Assembly: GCF_900108365.1 (NCBI RefSeq)
Contig: NZ_FNWQ01000003.1
Location: 372,001-436,000, forward strand
Length of the DNA stretch: 64,000 nucleotides
DNA from: Chryseobacterium culicis
GTDB lineage: Bacteria > Bacteroidota > Bacteroidia > Flavobacteriales > Weeksellaceae
Direction: 5' to 3'
Shown one piece after another: positions 53,327 to 62,478 of this stretch. A program made the translations under genes and the position numbers. Every line of letters starts with the position of its first letter. Positions within the stretch are counted from its first letter, which is position 1. A model generated the notes under the pieces. That model had not been told where the DNA came from and did no database searches. It saw nothing but the letters and a program-made list of their open reading frames with translations.

Positions 53327-54604
53327 GTGTCTTTTATCAAAACAAAAATCATCAATTTTTTTAAACTGATTTTTCCTTCCACTTATACTGAATGGGCAGT
53401 TTTTCTGTTTTTTATTATTTGCTACGGAATTTTAGGTTCATATATTGCAATTCATTACAGAATCATTTTTGACAGCAGAATTCCGTGGGACGCTTATTTC
53501 AGCTTTGACAATAAATCCATTCTGATGACTGGAGGCAGTTTTGAGAGACATCCCCTATCTTACTATTTTTTCAACTGGATAAGAGAGTTTTCATTACTCA
53601 TTTCCGGTGGAAAAATGGATATGAATTTCAGACTTACGCTGGCATGGCTCAGTAACATTATCATCACCTTAAATATTGTTCAGGTCTTTAAATATCTGAA
53701 AAATATTATCTGTCTTCCATTATGGCTAAGTTGGATAATGATCCTATTTTTCGGAGCTTTTTCAACCAATATCATACTATCATTTACTCCTGAAAACTTC
53801 ACCTATACCCTGTTTCTATTGTCACTGTATAATTACTATGCCGCAATAAAGCTCAGACAGGAAGAAAAAATTCCGGCAGCAGCACTTTCTCTCGCCGGCA
53901 TTACTATAGGAGGACTTACCATTACCAATTTTGTAAAAGTTTTCATCCCTCTTATTTTTGAAAAAAAGGTTTTCAGAGACTGGAAAAAATTCGGTAATGC
54001 GGTGCTTAGAACCGCTGTTGCTTCGATCTGCTTTGTGTTGCTTTACTTAAACAGAATTGATTTTAAATACCAAAATATCTTTTCCAAGACCAATCAACAG
54101 TATGAAAAATTTTCAAATGTAGAATCAATGCCCACTTGGGATATGATCATCTCATTCTTTTTCGGAGGCAATATTCTTTTCCCTGGTTTTATCATTTCGG
54201 ATAAGCATAATATGAAGGGATTTAATTTCAAAGGACTTTATATGGACCTTTATTCATCACCGTTTCCCTACTTTTTTACAGCTTTATTATTGATACTTCT
54301 CTTTTGGAGTTATTGTAAAAATTTCAAAAACAAATGGGTTCAGGTAATTGCGATCTCATTTTCTGTTGATATGATTATTCATTGTGTGATGAGGTTCGGG
54401 CTTCACACCTCTTATATCTACGGTGGACATTTTGTTTTCGTATATCCCCTTTTATTGGGATGGCTTTTTTACGCTTACAGATCATCCCCTAAAGTGATGT
54501 CATTTTTAACAGTAGCACTTGCATTTTTTTCCATTTATTTAATCATCAATAATGTGTTCCGGATGACAGAATTTTTCTCGTTTATGGAAACCTATTACCA
54601 ATAA
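53327..54604 (+). CDS. polytopic membrane protein, possibly GT-C-like
   Basis: About 425 residues with roughly ten membrane segments. After TM1 comes a periplasmic stretch with DSRIPWDAYFSFDN and GSFERHPLSYYFFNW, a place where GT-C glycosyltransferases carry their acidic and aromatic motifs, but no clear family match is visible to me. It may be the group called DUF6080, from memory. The GTG start is chosen because of the promoter box at 53304. It is a single-gene unit with a strong terminator and has no sugar or lipid genes as neighbours. Confidence 0.6.
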   Translation: MSFIKTKIINFFKLIFPSTYTEWAVFLFFIICYGILGSYIAIHYRIIFDSRIPWDAYFSFDNKSILMTGGSFERHPLSYYFFNWIREFSLLISGGKMDMNFRLTLAWLSNIIITLNIVQVFKYLKNIICLPLWLSWIMILFFGAFSTNIILSFTPENFTYTLFLLSLYNYYAAIKLRQEEKIPAAALSLAGITIGGLTITNFVKVFIPLIFEKKVFRDWKKFGNAVLRTAVASICFVLLYLNRIDFKYQNIFSKTNQQYEKFSNVESMPTWDMIISFFFGGNILFPGFIISDKHNMKGFNFKGLYMDLYSSPFPYFFTALLLILLFWSYCKNFKNKWVQVIAISFSVDMIIHCVMRFGLHTSYIYGGHFVFVYPLLLGWLFYAYRSSPKVMSFLTVALAFFSIYLIINNVFRMTEFFSFMETYYQ

Positions 54605-54632
54605 AAAAGCTGAGAAATTTCTCAGCTTTTTT
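54603..54632. terminator. bidirectional terminator
   Basis: A 12-bp perfect stem (AAAAAAGCTGAG with CTCAGCTTTTTT) around loop AAATTT lies just after the membrane protein gene and faces the convergent SPOR gene. Confidence 0.88.
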
Positions 54633-54657
54633 ATTTTTATTTTGACTAAAATCTTTT

Positions 54658-55215
54658 CTATTTAGCTTCTGCACAGAAAATTCTATATTGTACTGCAACT
54701 GCAGATTTAAAATATTCTCTGATTTTTGAAAGATCGCTTGCCGCACTTTGCTTGGTGAAATAACTTCCTGCCAAAATTTTATAATTAGGTCTTAAAGAAG
54801 CATCTGTTTCCACTTTCAGGTTAGGAAATCTCTTTCTGAAATAGGATTTTACTTCGTTAGCTTCTTCATTACTTTTTACGGTTGTAATCTGGATTTTGAA
54901 TCCTAAAATTCTAGGATTTTTCTTACAGATTTCAGCATTCGTAAGTTCTCTGTTCGGAACATAGATTTTAGGAGGTCTTGTCGTAATCCCTGTAGAAATT
55001 CCGCTATCACCAGAACTGAAATCTTTAGCAGAATTGGATGGAGTAACCTTAGCACACTTTCCTTCAATTCCCTCCAAAGCAGCACTTATTTTAGAATCCA
55101 TCGTCATAACAAGCTCTGTTCCGGAAAGGGTATCTTTTTTAACAACTTGCTGGGCTCCAACACTATAAAAACCGAATAGTGATAATATCGAAAATATTTT
55201 AATCAAATTTCTCAT
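54658..55215 (-). CDS. SPOR-domain exported protein
   Basis: 185 residues with a signal peptide (ending SVGAQ). The middle is a poorly conserved spacer with CxxC-like spacing absent; the C-terminal 75 residues (RILGFKIQITTVKSNEEANE, then KILAGSYFTKQSAASDL) form a SPOR domain, which binds denuded glycan strands at division sites. Two cysteines in the spacer and one near the end could form disulfides. It is a single gene with a -7 box (TAAATTTG) at 55231-55238. Confidence 0.85.
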   Translation of the reverse strand: MRNLIKIFSILSLFGFYSVGAQQVVKKDTLSGTELVMTMDSKISAALEGIEGKCAKVTPSNSAKDFSSGDSGISTGITTRPPKIYVPNRELTNAEICKKNPRILGFKIQITTVKSNEEANEVKSYFRKRFPNLKVETDASLRPNYKILAGSYFTKQSAASDLSKIREYFKSAVAVQYRIFCAEAK

Positions 55216-55230
55216 TTAAACTTGTTTGCG

Positions 55231-55238
55231 CAAATTTA
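55231..55238 (-). promoter_or_regulatory. -7 promoter box of the SPOR gene
   Basis: TAAATTTG on the minus strand, 15 bases before the start codon. Confidence 0.55.
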
Positions 55239-55344
55239 TACAAATTAAAAAACTATACCAAACTAGTTATTTAGAATCAATACAAATTAAACGTAAATGA
55301 TATTTTCCCTTTTCGATATACCGTTAAATTCCTGTTAAAAATAT

Positions 55345-55352
55345 TATTTTTG
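55345..55352 (+). promoter_or_regulatory. -7 promoter box of the act operon
   Basis: TATTTTTG (TAnnTTTG), 47 bases before the actA ATG. The only visible promoter for the six-gene operon. Confidence 0.5.
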
Positions 55353-55399
55353 CGGAATTGATTGAATGTTCAATAATTTACTAACATAAGATAATTTAA

Positions 55400-56764
55400 A
55401 TGATTAGTTGGAGAAAGCATTATAAAAAAACGTTGATCGCAATAGGCTTATTGCTATCAACCAGTGCTTCATTTTACGGGCAAGACGGCGATCCTAAAAA
55501 CGGAGAGAAACTTTTCAAAGCGAATTGTACTGCATGTCACGCGCTGGACAAACAAGTTGTTGGACCACCATTAAAGGGGGTTGTAGAACGAGTAAAGACA
55601 GAAGGTGGTGTAGACAAAGATTGGCTTCACAAGTGGATCAAAGACAACAAAGCTCTAAGGGCTTCCGGGGATAAATACGCCAATGAGATTTTTGAAAAGT
55701 TTAACAAGACTGAAATGCAGGTCTTTCCTAATCTTACAGATAAGGATATTGACGACATTTTAGCTTTCACAACTAATCCTCCGGAACCGGAACCAAAGAA
55801 AGATGATGCAAAAGCAACAGCTGACGCTGGTTCTACTACTGCAGCACCTGCAGACAAAACAACTACAAACGTTGTTATCATTTCACTTTTAGCGATCGCA
55901 GGTTTACTGGTTTGGATCTTGGTTAAACTAAGACAATTGGTAACACTAGGTCAGTCTGAAGAATTAGCAGGATTGAATGAAACAAGAGTTCGTTCATTCA
56001 GTGAAATGTATGAAAAGTTCCACTACATTGGTAAAGGTTTACTGGCAATTCTTGCTATTCTGGCCGCTTACGGAGTATGGAACTGGCTAATGTGGATCGG
56101 GGTTTACAAGGGGTACAAACCTGAGCAGCCTATCTACTTCTCACACAAAATCCACGCTGGAGAACAGAAAATTGACTGTCAGTTATGTCACTCCAGTGCT
56201 AAATACGGAAAAGTATCTGAAATTCCTTCTATGAACGTTTGTATGAACTGCCACAGAACAATTTCCGAATACAACGCAGATCACTACATGGAGCCTGGAA
56301 AAGATAAGGCATTCTATGACGGAGAAATCCAGAAGATCTACGCTGCAACAGGTTGGGATCCTGCAAAACAACAGTACACAGGAAAAACACAGCCGGTTGA
56401 ATGGACAAGAATCCACAACATGCCAGACTTCGTTTACTTCAACCACTCTCAGCACGTAATTGCTGGGGAGCAGGCAATCATCAATTCTTTCAACAAAAAG
56501 AATCCTAACAACAAAATTGATGTTGTATGTAAAGCTTGCCACGGTAAAATTGATACCATGAATGTTGTTCAGATGGCTAACGACTTTACTATGGGATGGT
56601 GTATCGAGTGCCACAGAACGACTGAAGTTGATATGAACAACGGTTATAATAAAGAGTACTTCAAAAATCTACATGACAAGTTGAAAAAACAATATCCACA
56701 AGATGGAGGTAAGATCACTGTAGATGCAATTGGAGGTCTTGAGTGTGGTAAATGTCATTATTAA
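55400..56764 (+). CDS. actA: alternative complex III multihaem cytochrome ActA
   Basis: 454 residues. Signal peptide, then a mono-haem cytochrome c domain with CTACH (43-47), an Ala/Thr-rich linker, two membrane segments (about 155-175 and 205-235), and a pentahaem region with CQLCH, CMNCH, CKACH, CIECH and CGKCH. That gives six CxxCH sites in all. Alternative complex III oxidises menaquinol and passes electrons to cytochrome c or directly to an oxidase. It leads the act operon; actB follows 24 bases later. Confidence 0.92.
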   Translation: MISWRKHYKKTLIAIGLLLSTSASFYGQDGDPKNGEKLFKANCTACHALDKQVVGPPLKGVVERVKTEGGVDKDWLHKWIKDNKALRASGDKYANEIFEKFNKTEMQVFPNLTDKDIDDILAFTTNPPEPEPKKDDAKATADAGSTTAAPADKTTTNVVIISLLAIAGLLVWILVKLRQLVTLGQSEELAGLNETRVRSFSEMYEKFHYIGKGLLAILAILAAYGVWNWLMWIGVYKGYKPEQPIYFSHKIHAGEQKIDCQLCHSSAKYGKVSEIPSMNVCMNCHRTISEYNADHYMEPGKDKAFYDGEIQKIYAATGWDPAKQQYTGKTQPVEWTRIHNMPDFVYFNHSQHVIAGEQAIINSFNKKNPNNKIDVVCKACHGKIDTMNVVQMANDFTMGWCIECHRTTEVDMNNGYNKEYFKNLHDKLKKQYPQDGGKITVDAIGGLECGKCHY

Positions 56765-56788
56765 TAACTAAAAAATTAGAAGTATAAA

Positions 56789-59700
56789 ATGGCTTCAAAC
56801 AAAATACAATTCAGAAGTATTCATGAACTTAAAGACCCAGCTTTAAATGGAAAGCTGGCTCTTAAAGAGTTTCAGGAAGAAATTCCGGTAGAAGATTTCC
56901 TTGGAGATGCTGAGAAGAACGGATCAAGTACTTCAAGAAGAGATTTCCTTAAATTATTAGGATTCTCCACAGCAGCAGTTACATTAGCTGCCTGCGAGGC
57001 TCCGGTAATCAAAACGATTCCTTACGTGGTAAAACCACATGATATTATTCCGGGAATCCCTAACTATTACGCTTCAACATATTTTGATGGTTTCGACTTT
57101 GCCAGCGTTTTGGTAAAGACCCGTGAAGGTAGACCTATCAAAATTGAACCGAACCCGGCTGGTGGTGATTTAGGTAAAACTAGCGCAAGAGCTCAGGCAA
57201 GTGTACTTTCTTTATATGATAATGATAAAGTAAAACAGCCTAAACTAGACGGCAAAGATGAAACTTTTGACAAAGTAGACAGTTTCGTTATTAAAGGTTT
57301 GGAAGAAGCTAAAGCATCAGGTAAAAAGATTGTACTTTTATCACATTCTTTTGCTTCGCCAACTTTCAAAAAGTTATTCGGTGAATTTCAAGCAAAATAT
57401 CCTACAGCAGAATTAGTAACGTACGATGCGTTTCCTTACTCTGCAGGATTGGATGCAGCTCAGGAAGTATTCGGACAAAGAGCACTCCCTGTTTATGATC
57501 TTAAAGGATCTGAACTGGTTGTTTCTTTCCAGGCGGATTTCCTAGGAGATTATAATGCTTCAAGCTTAGAAACTTCTTATGCGGCAGCAAGAAAGCCAGG
57601 GCCAAACATGTTGAGACACATTCAGGTAGAATCTAACATGTCATTAACCGGGGCTAATGCCGATTCAAGATACAGATTAAAACCAAGTGCAGTAAACAAA
57701 ACTTTAGTTGAAGTTTACAACGCAATCGTAGGTGGCGGTACTTCTGACAAGACAGCAACTGAAATTGCTAATGAATTGAAAGCAAAAGGAAGCAAAGCTG
57801 TTGTTTTTGCTGACGGTTCTAAAGGAGCTCAGGTTTTAGCACACTTAATCAACCAAAAACTGGGTTCATTAGCTTTCACAGGTAAAGCAAACTTCCTGAA
57901 AGAATTTAACGGTGCAAGATACCAGGAATTCCTTGGATGGGTAAACGGTGGGCAGGTTGGTGTATTAATTACCAACAATGTAGACCCGATCTACTCTCAT
58001 CCAAAAGGAGAAGATTTCAAAAAATCTTTATCAAAAGTACCTTACGTAGTTGCTGTTGCTGATAAGAAAAATGAAATGTACAAAGCAGCAAAAGCTGTTA
58101 TTCCGGTAGCAAACTGGCTGGAATCTTGGGGAGATATCGAGCCACAGACAGGAGTATATTCATTAATGCAGCCTACCATCCAGAAAATCTACAAATCAAG
58201 ACAGATTGAAGAATCTTTGCTGGTTTGGAAAAATGGTAAAAACAATGCCGCAAACAACTACTACGATTATTTAAAAGCAAACTCTGCTTCTTTATTAGGT
58301 GGTACTTCATTCAACAAAGCATTGTATAACGGGATCAACGCTTCTACCAATGCAACAACTTTATCTTATGCAGGTGGAAACGCAGCTCAGGCTGTTGCTG
58401 AACTAGGAAACTTCAAGCCTTCTGAATTAGAATTAGTACTTTATACTAAGACTTCTATGGGAGATGGTACTCAGGCGAACAATCCTTGGTTACAGGAATT
58501 ACCTGACCCAATCACAAGAATGTCTTGGGATAACTACCTGACGATTTCTCCAAAAGATGCAGAGAAATTTGCAATTGACAACGATCTTAACGCGAGAATG
58601 CAGTTAGATGGTTCTATTGTAAACCTTACTGTAAACGGAGTTAAAATAGAAAACGTTCCTGTATTTGTACAGCCGGGACAAGCTGAAGGATCTGTAGGTC
58701 TTGCGCTTGGATATGGTAAGAAAAACTCAGGAGCCACTGCAGATACAGGTGTAAATGCTTATCCTTTATTTGACGGTTCAAACCTTGTTCTTTCCGGTGT
58801 TAAAATCGAGAAAACAGGAGAAGACCACGAATTCGCAGGGATTCAGCTTCAAAATACATTAATGGGCCGTTATGAAATCGCTAAAGAAGTTCCTTTGGCT
58901 GAATTCATCAATGTTCCTTTTGATGATGAACACAAGGGATGGAACAAACCTTTGGAGTATCACACGATCAGCGGAGCTCTTCCGGCAAGAAAAATTGACC
59001 TTTGGGATGCGTTTGATGATACAGACGGACCTCACTTCAATTTATCTATTGACCTGAACTCCTGTACAGGTTGTGGAGCATGTATTATTGCCTGCCAGGC
59101 AGAGAACAACGTTCCTGTAGTGGGTAAGGAGGAAGTAAGAATGTCTAGAGATATGTACTGGTTAAGAATTGACCGTTACTATTCTTCAAGACAAACTGTA
59201 GAAGTATATGAAGGGTTAAAAGACGGATTGGCTGTACCAGAATTATACGGTACTGCATTCAACAAAGAAGGAGGTGCATTAAATCACCCTGCTGATAATC
59301 CGGATGTAATCTTCCAGCCGGTAATGTGTCAGCACTGTAACCACGCTCCTTGTGAAACAGTATGTCCGGTAGCGGCTACTTCACATGGTAAGCAAGGTCA
59401 AAACCATATGGCTTACAACAGATGTATCGGTACCAGATATTGTGCAAACAACTGTCCGTACAAAGTAAGACGTTTCAACTGGTTTACTTATAACCTAAAT
59501 GACAAGTTCGATTTCAACATGAACAATGATTTAGGAAGAATGGTACTTAACCCTGACGTAGTTGTAAGAACTAGAGGGGTAATGGAGAAATGTTCAATGT
59601 GTATCCAAATGACTCAGAATACTATTCTTGAGGCTAAGAAAGAAGGAAGAAAAGTGAAGGATGGAGAATTCCAGACTGCTTGTTCTAAAGCTTGTTCTAC

Positions 59701-59851
59701 TGGTGCAATGACATTTGGAGACATGAATGATAAAGATTCTTCAATCAGAGAGCAGTACGCCTCTAACAGAAGATATTATTTACTAGAGGAGATCGGCACA
59801 AAACCAAACGTGTTCTATCACACTAAAGTAAGAAACAGAGTAGAAAAATAA
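56789..59851 (+). CDS. actB: alternative complex III iron-sulfur subunit ActB
   Basis: 1020 residues. A twin-arginine motif (SRRDFLKLLGFSTAAV) ends in a lipobox-like LAAC near residue 70. The next 650 residues resemble a molybdopterin oxidoreductase that has lost its cofactor site. The C-terminal 280 residues are ferredoxin-like with CTGCGACIIAC, CQHCNHAPCETVC, CIGTRYCANNC and CSMC...CSKAC, the ligands for several Fe-S clusters. It takes electrons from quinol oxidation in the complex. Confidence 0.94.
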   Translation: MASNKIQFRSIHELKDPALNGKLALKEFQEEIPVEDFLGDAEKNGSSTSRRDFLKLLGFSTAAVTLAACEAPVIKTIPYVVKPHDIIPGIPNYYASTYFDGFDFASVLVKTREGRPIKIEPNPAGGDLGKTSARAQASVLSLYDNDKVKQPKLDGKDETFDKVDSFVIKGLEEAKASGKKIVLLSHSFASPTFKKLFGEFQAKYPTAELVTYDAFPYSAGLDAAQEVFGQRALPVYDLKGSELVVSFQADFLGDYNASSLETSYAAARKPGPNMLRHIQVESNMSLTGANADSRYRLKPSAVNKTLVEVYNAIVGGGTSDKTATEIANELKAKGSKAVVFADGSKGAQVLAHLINQKLGSLAFTGKANFLKEFNGARYQEFLGWVNGGQVGVLITNNVDPIYSHPKGEDFKKSLSKVPYVVAVADKKNEMYKAAKAVIPVANWLESWGDIEPQTGVYSLMQPTIQKIYKSRQIEESLLVWKNGKNNAANNYYDYLKANSASLLGGTSFNKALYNGINASTNATTLSYAGGNAAQAVAELGNFKPSELELVLYTKTSMGDGTQANNPWLQELPDPITRMSWDNYLTISPKDAEKFAIDNDLNARMQLDGSIVNLTVNGVKIENVPVFVQPGQAEGSVGLALGYGKKNSGATADTGVNAYPLFDGSNLVLSGVKIEKTGEDHEFAGIQLQNTLMGRYEIAKEVPLAEFINVPFDDEHKGWNKPLEYHTISGALPARKIDLWDAFDDTDGPHFNLSIDLNSCTGCGACIIACQAENNVPVVGKEEVRMSRDMYWLRIDRYYSSRQTVEVYEGLKDGLAVPELYGTAFNKEGGALNHPADNPDVIFQPVMCQHCNHAPCETVCPVAATSHGKQGQNHMAYNRCIGTRYCANNCPYKVRRFNWFTYNLNDKFDFNMNNDLGRMVLNPDVVVRTRGVMEKCSMCIQMTQNTILEAKKEGRKVKDGEFQTACSKACSTGAMTFGDMNDKDSSIREQYASNRRYYLLEEIGTKPNVFYHTKVRNRVEK

Positions 59852-59876
59852 AGTTTAAATAATAAATAGGTAAAAA

Positions 59877-61274
59877 ATGTCAGGACATTACGAAGCTCCG
59901 ATAAGGGAACCTCTAATTATTGGTCACAAAACTTATCACGATATCACAGAAGATATTGCACGACCTATCGAAGAAAGAGCAGGTAAATTATGGTGGATCT
60001 CATTATATGCTGCACTAGTTCTATTCCTCTATGGATTCGGCTGTATCGCTTACACTATCGGGACAGGTATTGGAGCATGGGGGCTTAACAGAACTATTAA
60101 CTGGGGTTGGGATATTACCAACTTCGTATGGTGGGTAGGTATCGGTCACGCCGGGACCCTAATCTCAGCAGTATTATTATTATTTAGACAGAGATGGAGA
60201 ATGTCTGTAAACAGATCTGCAGAGGCGATGACGATCTTTGCGGTTGTACAGGCAGCAATCTTCCCTGTAATTCACATGGGTAGAGTTTGGGTTGGATACT
60301 GGGTATTCCCTTTACCAAACCAATTCGGTTCTCTTTGGGGGAACTTCAACTCTCCTCTACTTTGGGACGTATTTGCGATCTCCACGTATTTCTCAGTATC
60401 AACTGTATTCTGGTTCATGGGACTAATCCCTGACTTTGCAATGATCAGAGATAGAGCTAAAACTCCTTGGACTAAGAAAATTTATACATTCCTAGCATTC
60501 GGTTGGGGTGGTAAAGCAAAGCACTGGCAAAGATTCGAAGAACTTTCTTTGGTTCTTGCAGGTTTGGCTACTCCACTTGTATTCTCAGTACACACTACCG
60601 TATCCTTTGACTTCGCAACTTCGGTAATTAAAGGATGGCACTCTACGATCTATCCTCCATACTTCGTAGCCGGGGCGATCTTCTCAGGATTTGCAATGGT
60701 ACAAACACTATTGCTGGTAGCTAGAAAAGTTTGTCACTTAGAAGAGTATATTACAATGTATCATATCGAAATTATGAACATCGTAATCATCTTAACCGGT
60801 GGTATGGTAACTGTAGCTTATGCAACTGAATATTTCATCGGATGGTACTCAGGATCCAGATTTGAAGATTTCACATATCTTTCTCCGGGTGCTGCTGTAG
60901 GACCTTACTGGTGGGCATTCTGGTCATTGATCATCTGTAACCTTGTTATCCCTGCTTCATTCTGGTTCAAGAGACTTAGAACGAACATTATCTGGACATT
61001 CATTGTTGCATTAATCATCAACATCGGTATGTGGTTTGAGCGTTTTGATATCATCGTTATCAACCTTTCAAGAGACTACTTACCAGGATCATGGACTATG
61101 TTTAAACCAACGATCATTGATGTGGGTGTATACTTAGGAACAATCGGGTTCTTCTCTGTATTATTCTTATTATACGCAAGAACATTCCCTGTAATTGCGC
61201 AGGCTGAATTAAAATCGATTTTGAAAATCTCAGGTGAAACTTATAAAGCAAAAGAAGGAGATGAGCACCACTAA
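59877..61274 (+). CDS. actC: alternative complex III quinol-binding subunit ActC (NrfD-like)
   Basis: 465 residues with about ten membrane segments in the NrfD/PsrC pattern. Conserved points include HAGTLISAVLLLFRQRWR, the VVQAAIFPVIHMGRVW helix and a late PYWWAFWSLIICN. It is one of two related quinone-site subunits (the other is ActF). It overlaps actD by 14 bases. Confidence 0.93.
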   Translation: MSGHYEAPIREPLIIGHKTYHDITEDIARPIEERAGKLWWISLYAALVLFLYGFGCIAYTIGTGIGAWGLNRTINWGWDITNFVWWVGIGHAGTLISAVLLLFRQRWRMSVNRSAEAMTIFAVVQAAIFPVIHMGRVWVGYWVFPLPNQFGSLWGNFNSPLLWDVFAISTYFSVSTVFWFMGLIPDFAMIRDRAKTPWTKKIYTFLAFGWGGKAKHWQRFEELSLVLAGLATPLVFSVHTTVSFDFATSVIKGWHSTIYPPYFVAGAIFSGFAMVQTLLLVARKVCHLEEYITMYHIEIMNIVIILTGGMVTVAYATEYFIGWYSGSRFEDFTYLSPGAAVGPYWWAFWSLIICNLVIPASFWFKRLRTNIIWTFIVALIINIGMWFERFDIIVINLSRDYLPGSWTMFKPTIIDVGVYLGTIGFFSVLFLLYARTFPVIAQAELKSILKISGETYKAKEGDEHH

Positions 61275-61782
61275 AATTGTATACGGACTTTATGCTGACG
61301 ACGACGATTTAATGAACGGCGTTAAAGCATTCAACGATAAAGGAATCGCGATAAACGAAGTTTATACTCCGTTTCCGGTTCACGGGCTAGACAAAGCTTT
61401 AGGGTTAAAGAAAACCAGAATTTCTGATGCTGCATTCTTATATGCTCTTTATGGAGTAACTATTGGTGCTACTTTAACCTGGTATGTAATGAATCATGAC
61501 TGGCCGCAGAACATTGGTGGTAAGCCTGCCTTTGACTGGGCACACAACATGCCGGCATTCGTAGTTCCGATGTTTGAATTAATGGTATTCTGCGCAGCTC
61601 ACATGATGTCTTTAACTTTCTTGGTTAGAAACAAAATGTATCCAGGAGCACCAGCTCAGAACCCTGACCCAAGAACTACTGATGATAAATTCATGATGGA
61701 ATTTGTAACTGAAGATGTAGAATCTGTAAAACAGTTGCTTATTGAAACTGGAGTTGAAGAAATAACTGTTAAAGATGCTTAA
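61261..61782 (+). CDS. actD: alternative complex III subunit ActD (DUF3341)
   Basis: About 173 residues from the ATG giving MSTTKIVYGLYADDDDL; a longer reading starts inside actC and is less likely. Family signatures: FNDKGIAINEVYTPFPVHGLDKALGLKKT, two membrane helices (about 57-80 and 105-130) with a periplasmic loop, and DPRTTDDKFMMEF. A membrane subunit of the complex without cofactors. Confidence 0.92.
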   Translation: MSTTKIVYGLYADDDDLMNGVKAFNDKGIAINEVYTPFPVHGLDKALGLKKTRISDAAFLYALYGVTIGATLTWYVMNHDWPQNIGGKPAFDWAHNMPAFVVPMFELMVFCAAHMMSLTFLVRNKMYPGAPAQNPDPRTTDDKFMMEFVTEDVESVKQLLIETGVEEITVKDA

Positions 61783-61783
61783 A

Positions 61784-62470
61784 ATGAAAAAGAATGTATT
61801 AAAAATTACAGCAGTTTTAGGTTTAACAACAGTTTTACTTAACTCTTGCGGACCAAAGGAGAACACTCCGCTGGTGTATTTCCCGGATATGTATTTTCCG
61901 GTAGCTTATGATCCATTGATGAAAGCTCAGGACGCTTATTCTGATCATGAAAATGAAATTCCTGCTTTTGTTAAAAATAATGGTGCAACAGGTCTTTCTC
62001 CGGTAGAAGGATCAGTTCCTCAAAATAAAGACGGTGTTTTTGAAGAAAGCTTATTACCTAAGAATGTTGACGAGTACAACGCAGGGTATGAAGCTTCCAA
62101 AAAACTTACAGTATCTCCTCTGAACCCGGCTAATGCAGCTAAAGATCTTGAAAGAGGAAAAATATTGTTTGATCACACCTGTGCGGCATGCCACGGAACA
62201 GGAGGTGATGGACAAGGGTCTATCGTACAAAGCGGAGCATTCTCTGGAGTGCCTAACTATGCTGACAGAGAAATTACTGTAGGATCTGTTCATTATGTAT
62301 TAACAAACGGTAGAAACGCGATGGGATCTTATGCAGGACAACTAAACGCTGGAGACAGATGGAGAGTTGCAATGTATGTGATGAGTGCATTCAAAAAAGG
62401 AGCAGCAGCACCAGCGGCAGCAGCTACTACTGAAGCAAAACCTGAAACTACTACTGAAACTAAAAAATAA
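61784..62470 (+). CDS. actE: alternative complex III cytochrome c lipoprotein ActE
   Basis: About 228 residues. Lipobox LLNSC (Cys22) from the ATG at 61784; an ATG three codons earlier (61775) overlaps actD. One haem site CAACH in GKILFDHTCAACHGTGGDGQG, then the axial Met region (NAMGSYAGQL). The C-terminal 25 residues are Ala/Thr/Glu-rich and probably disordered. It is the likely exit point for electrons. Confidence 0.92.
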   Translation: MKKNVLKITAVLGLTTVLLNSCGPKENTPLVYFPDMYFPVAYDPLMKAQDAYSDHENEIPAFVKNNGATGLSPVEGSVPQNKDGVFEESLLPKNVDEYNAGYEASKKLTVSPLNPANAAKDLERGKILFDHTCAACHGTGGDGQGSIVQSGAFSGVPNYADREITVGSVHYVLTNGRNAMGSYAGQLNAGDRWRVAMYVMSAFKKGAAAPAAAATTEAKPETTTETKK

Positions 62471-62478
62471 GAAAAGAA

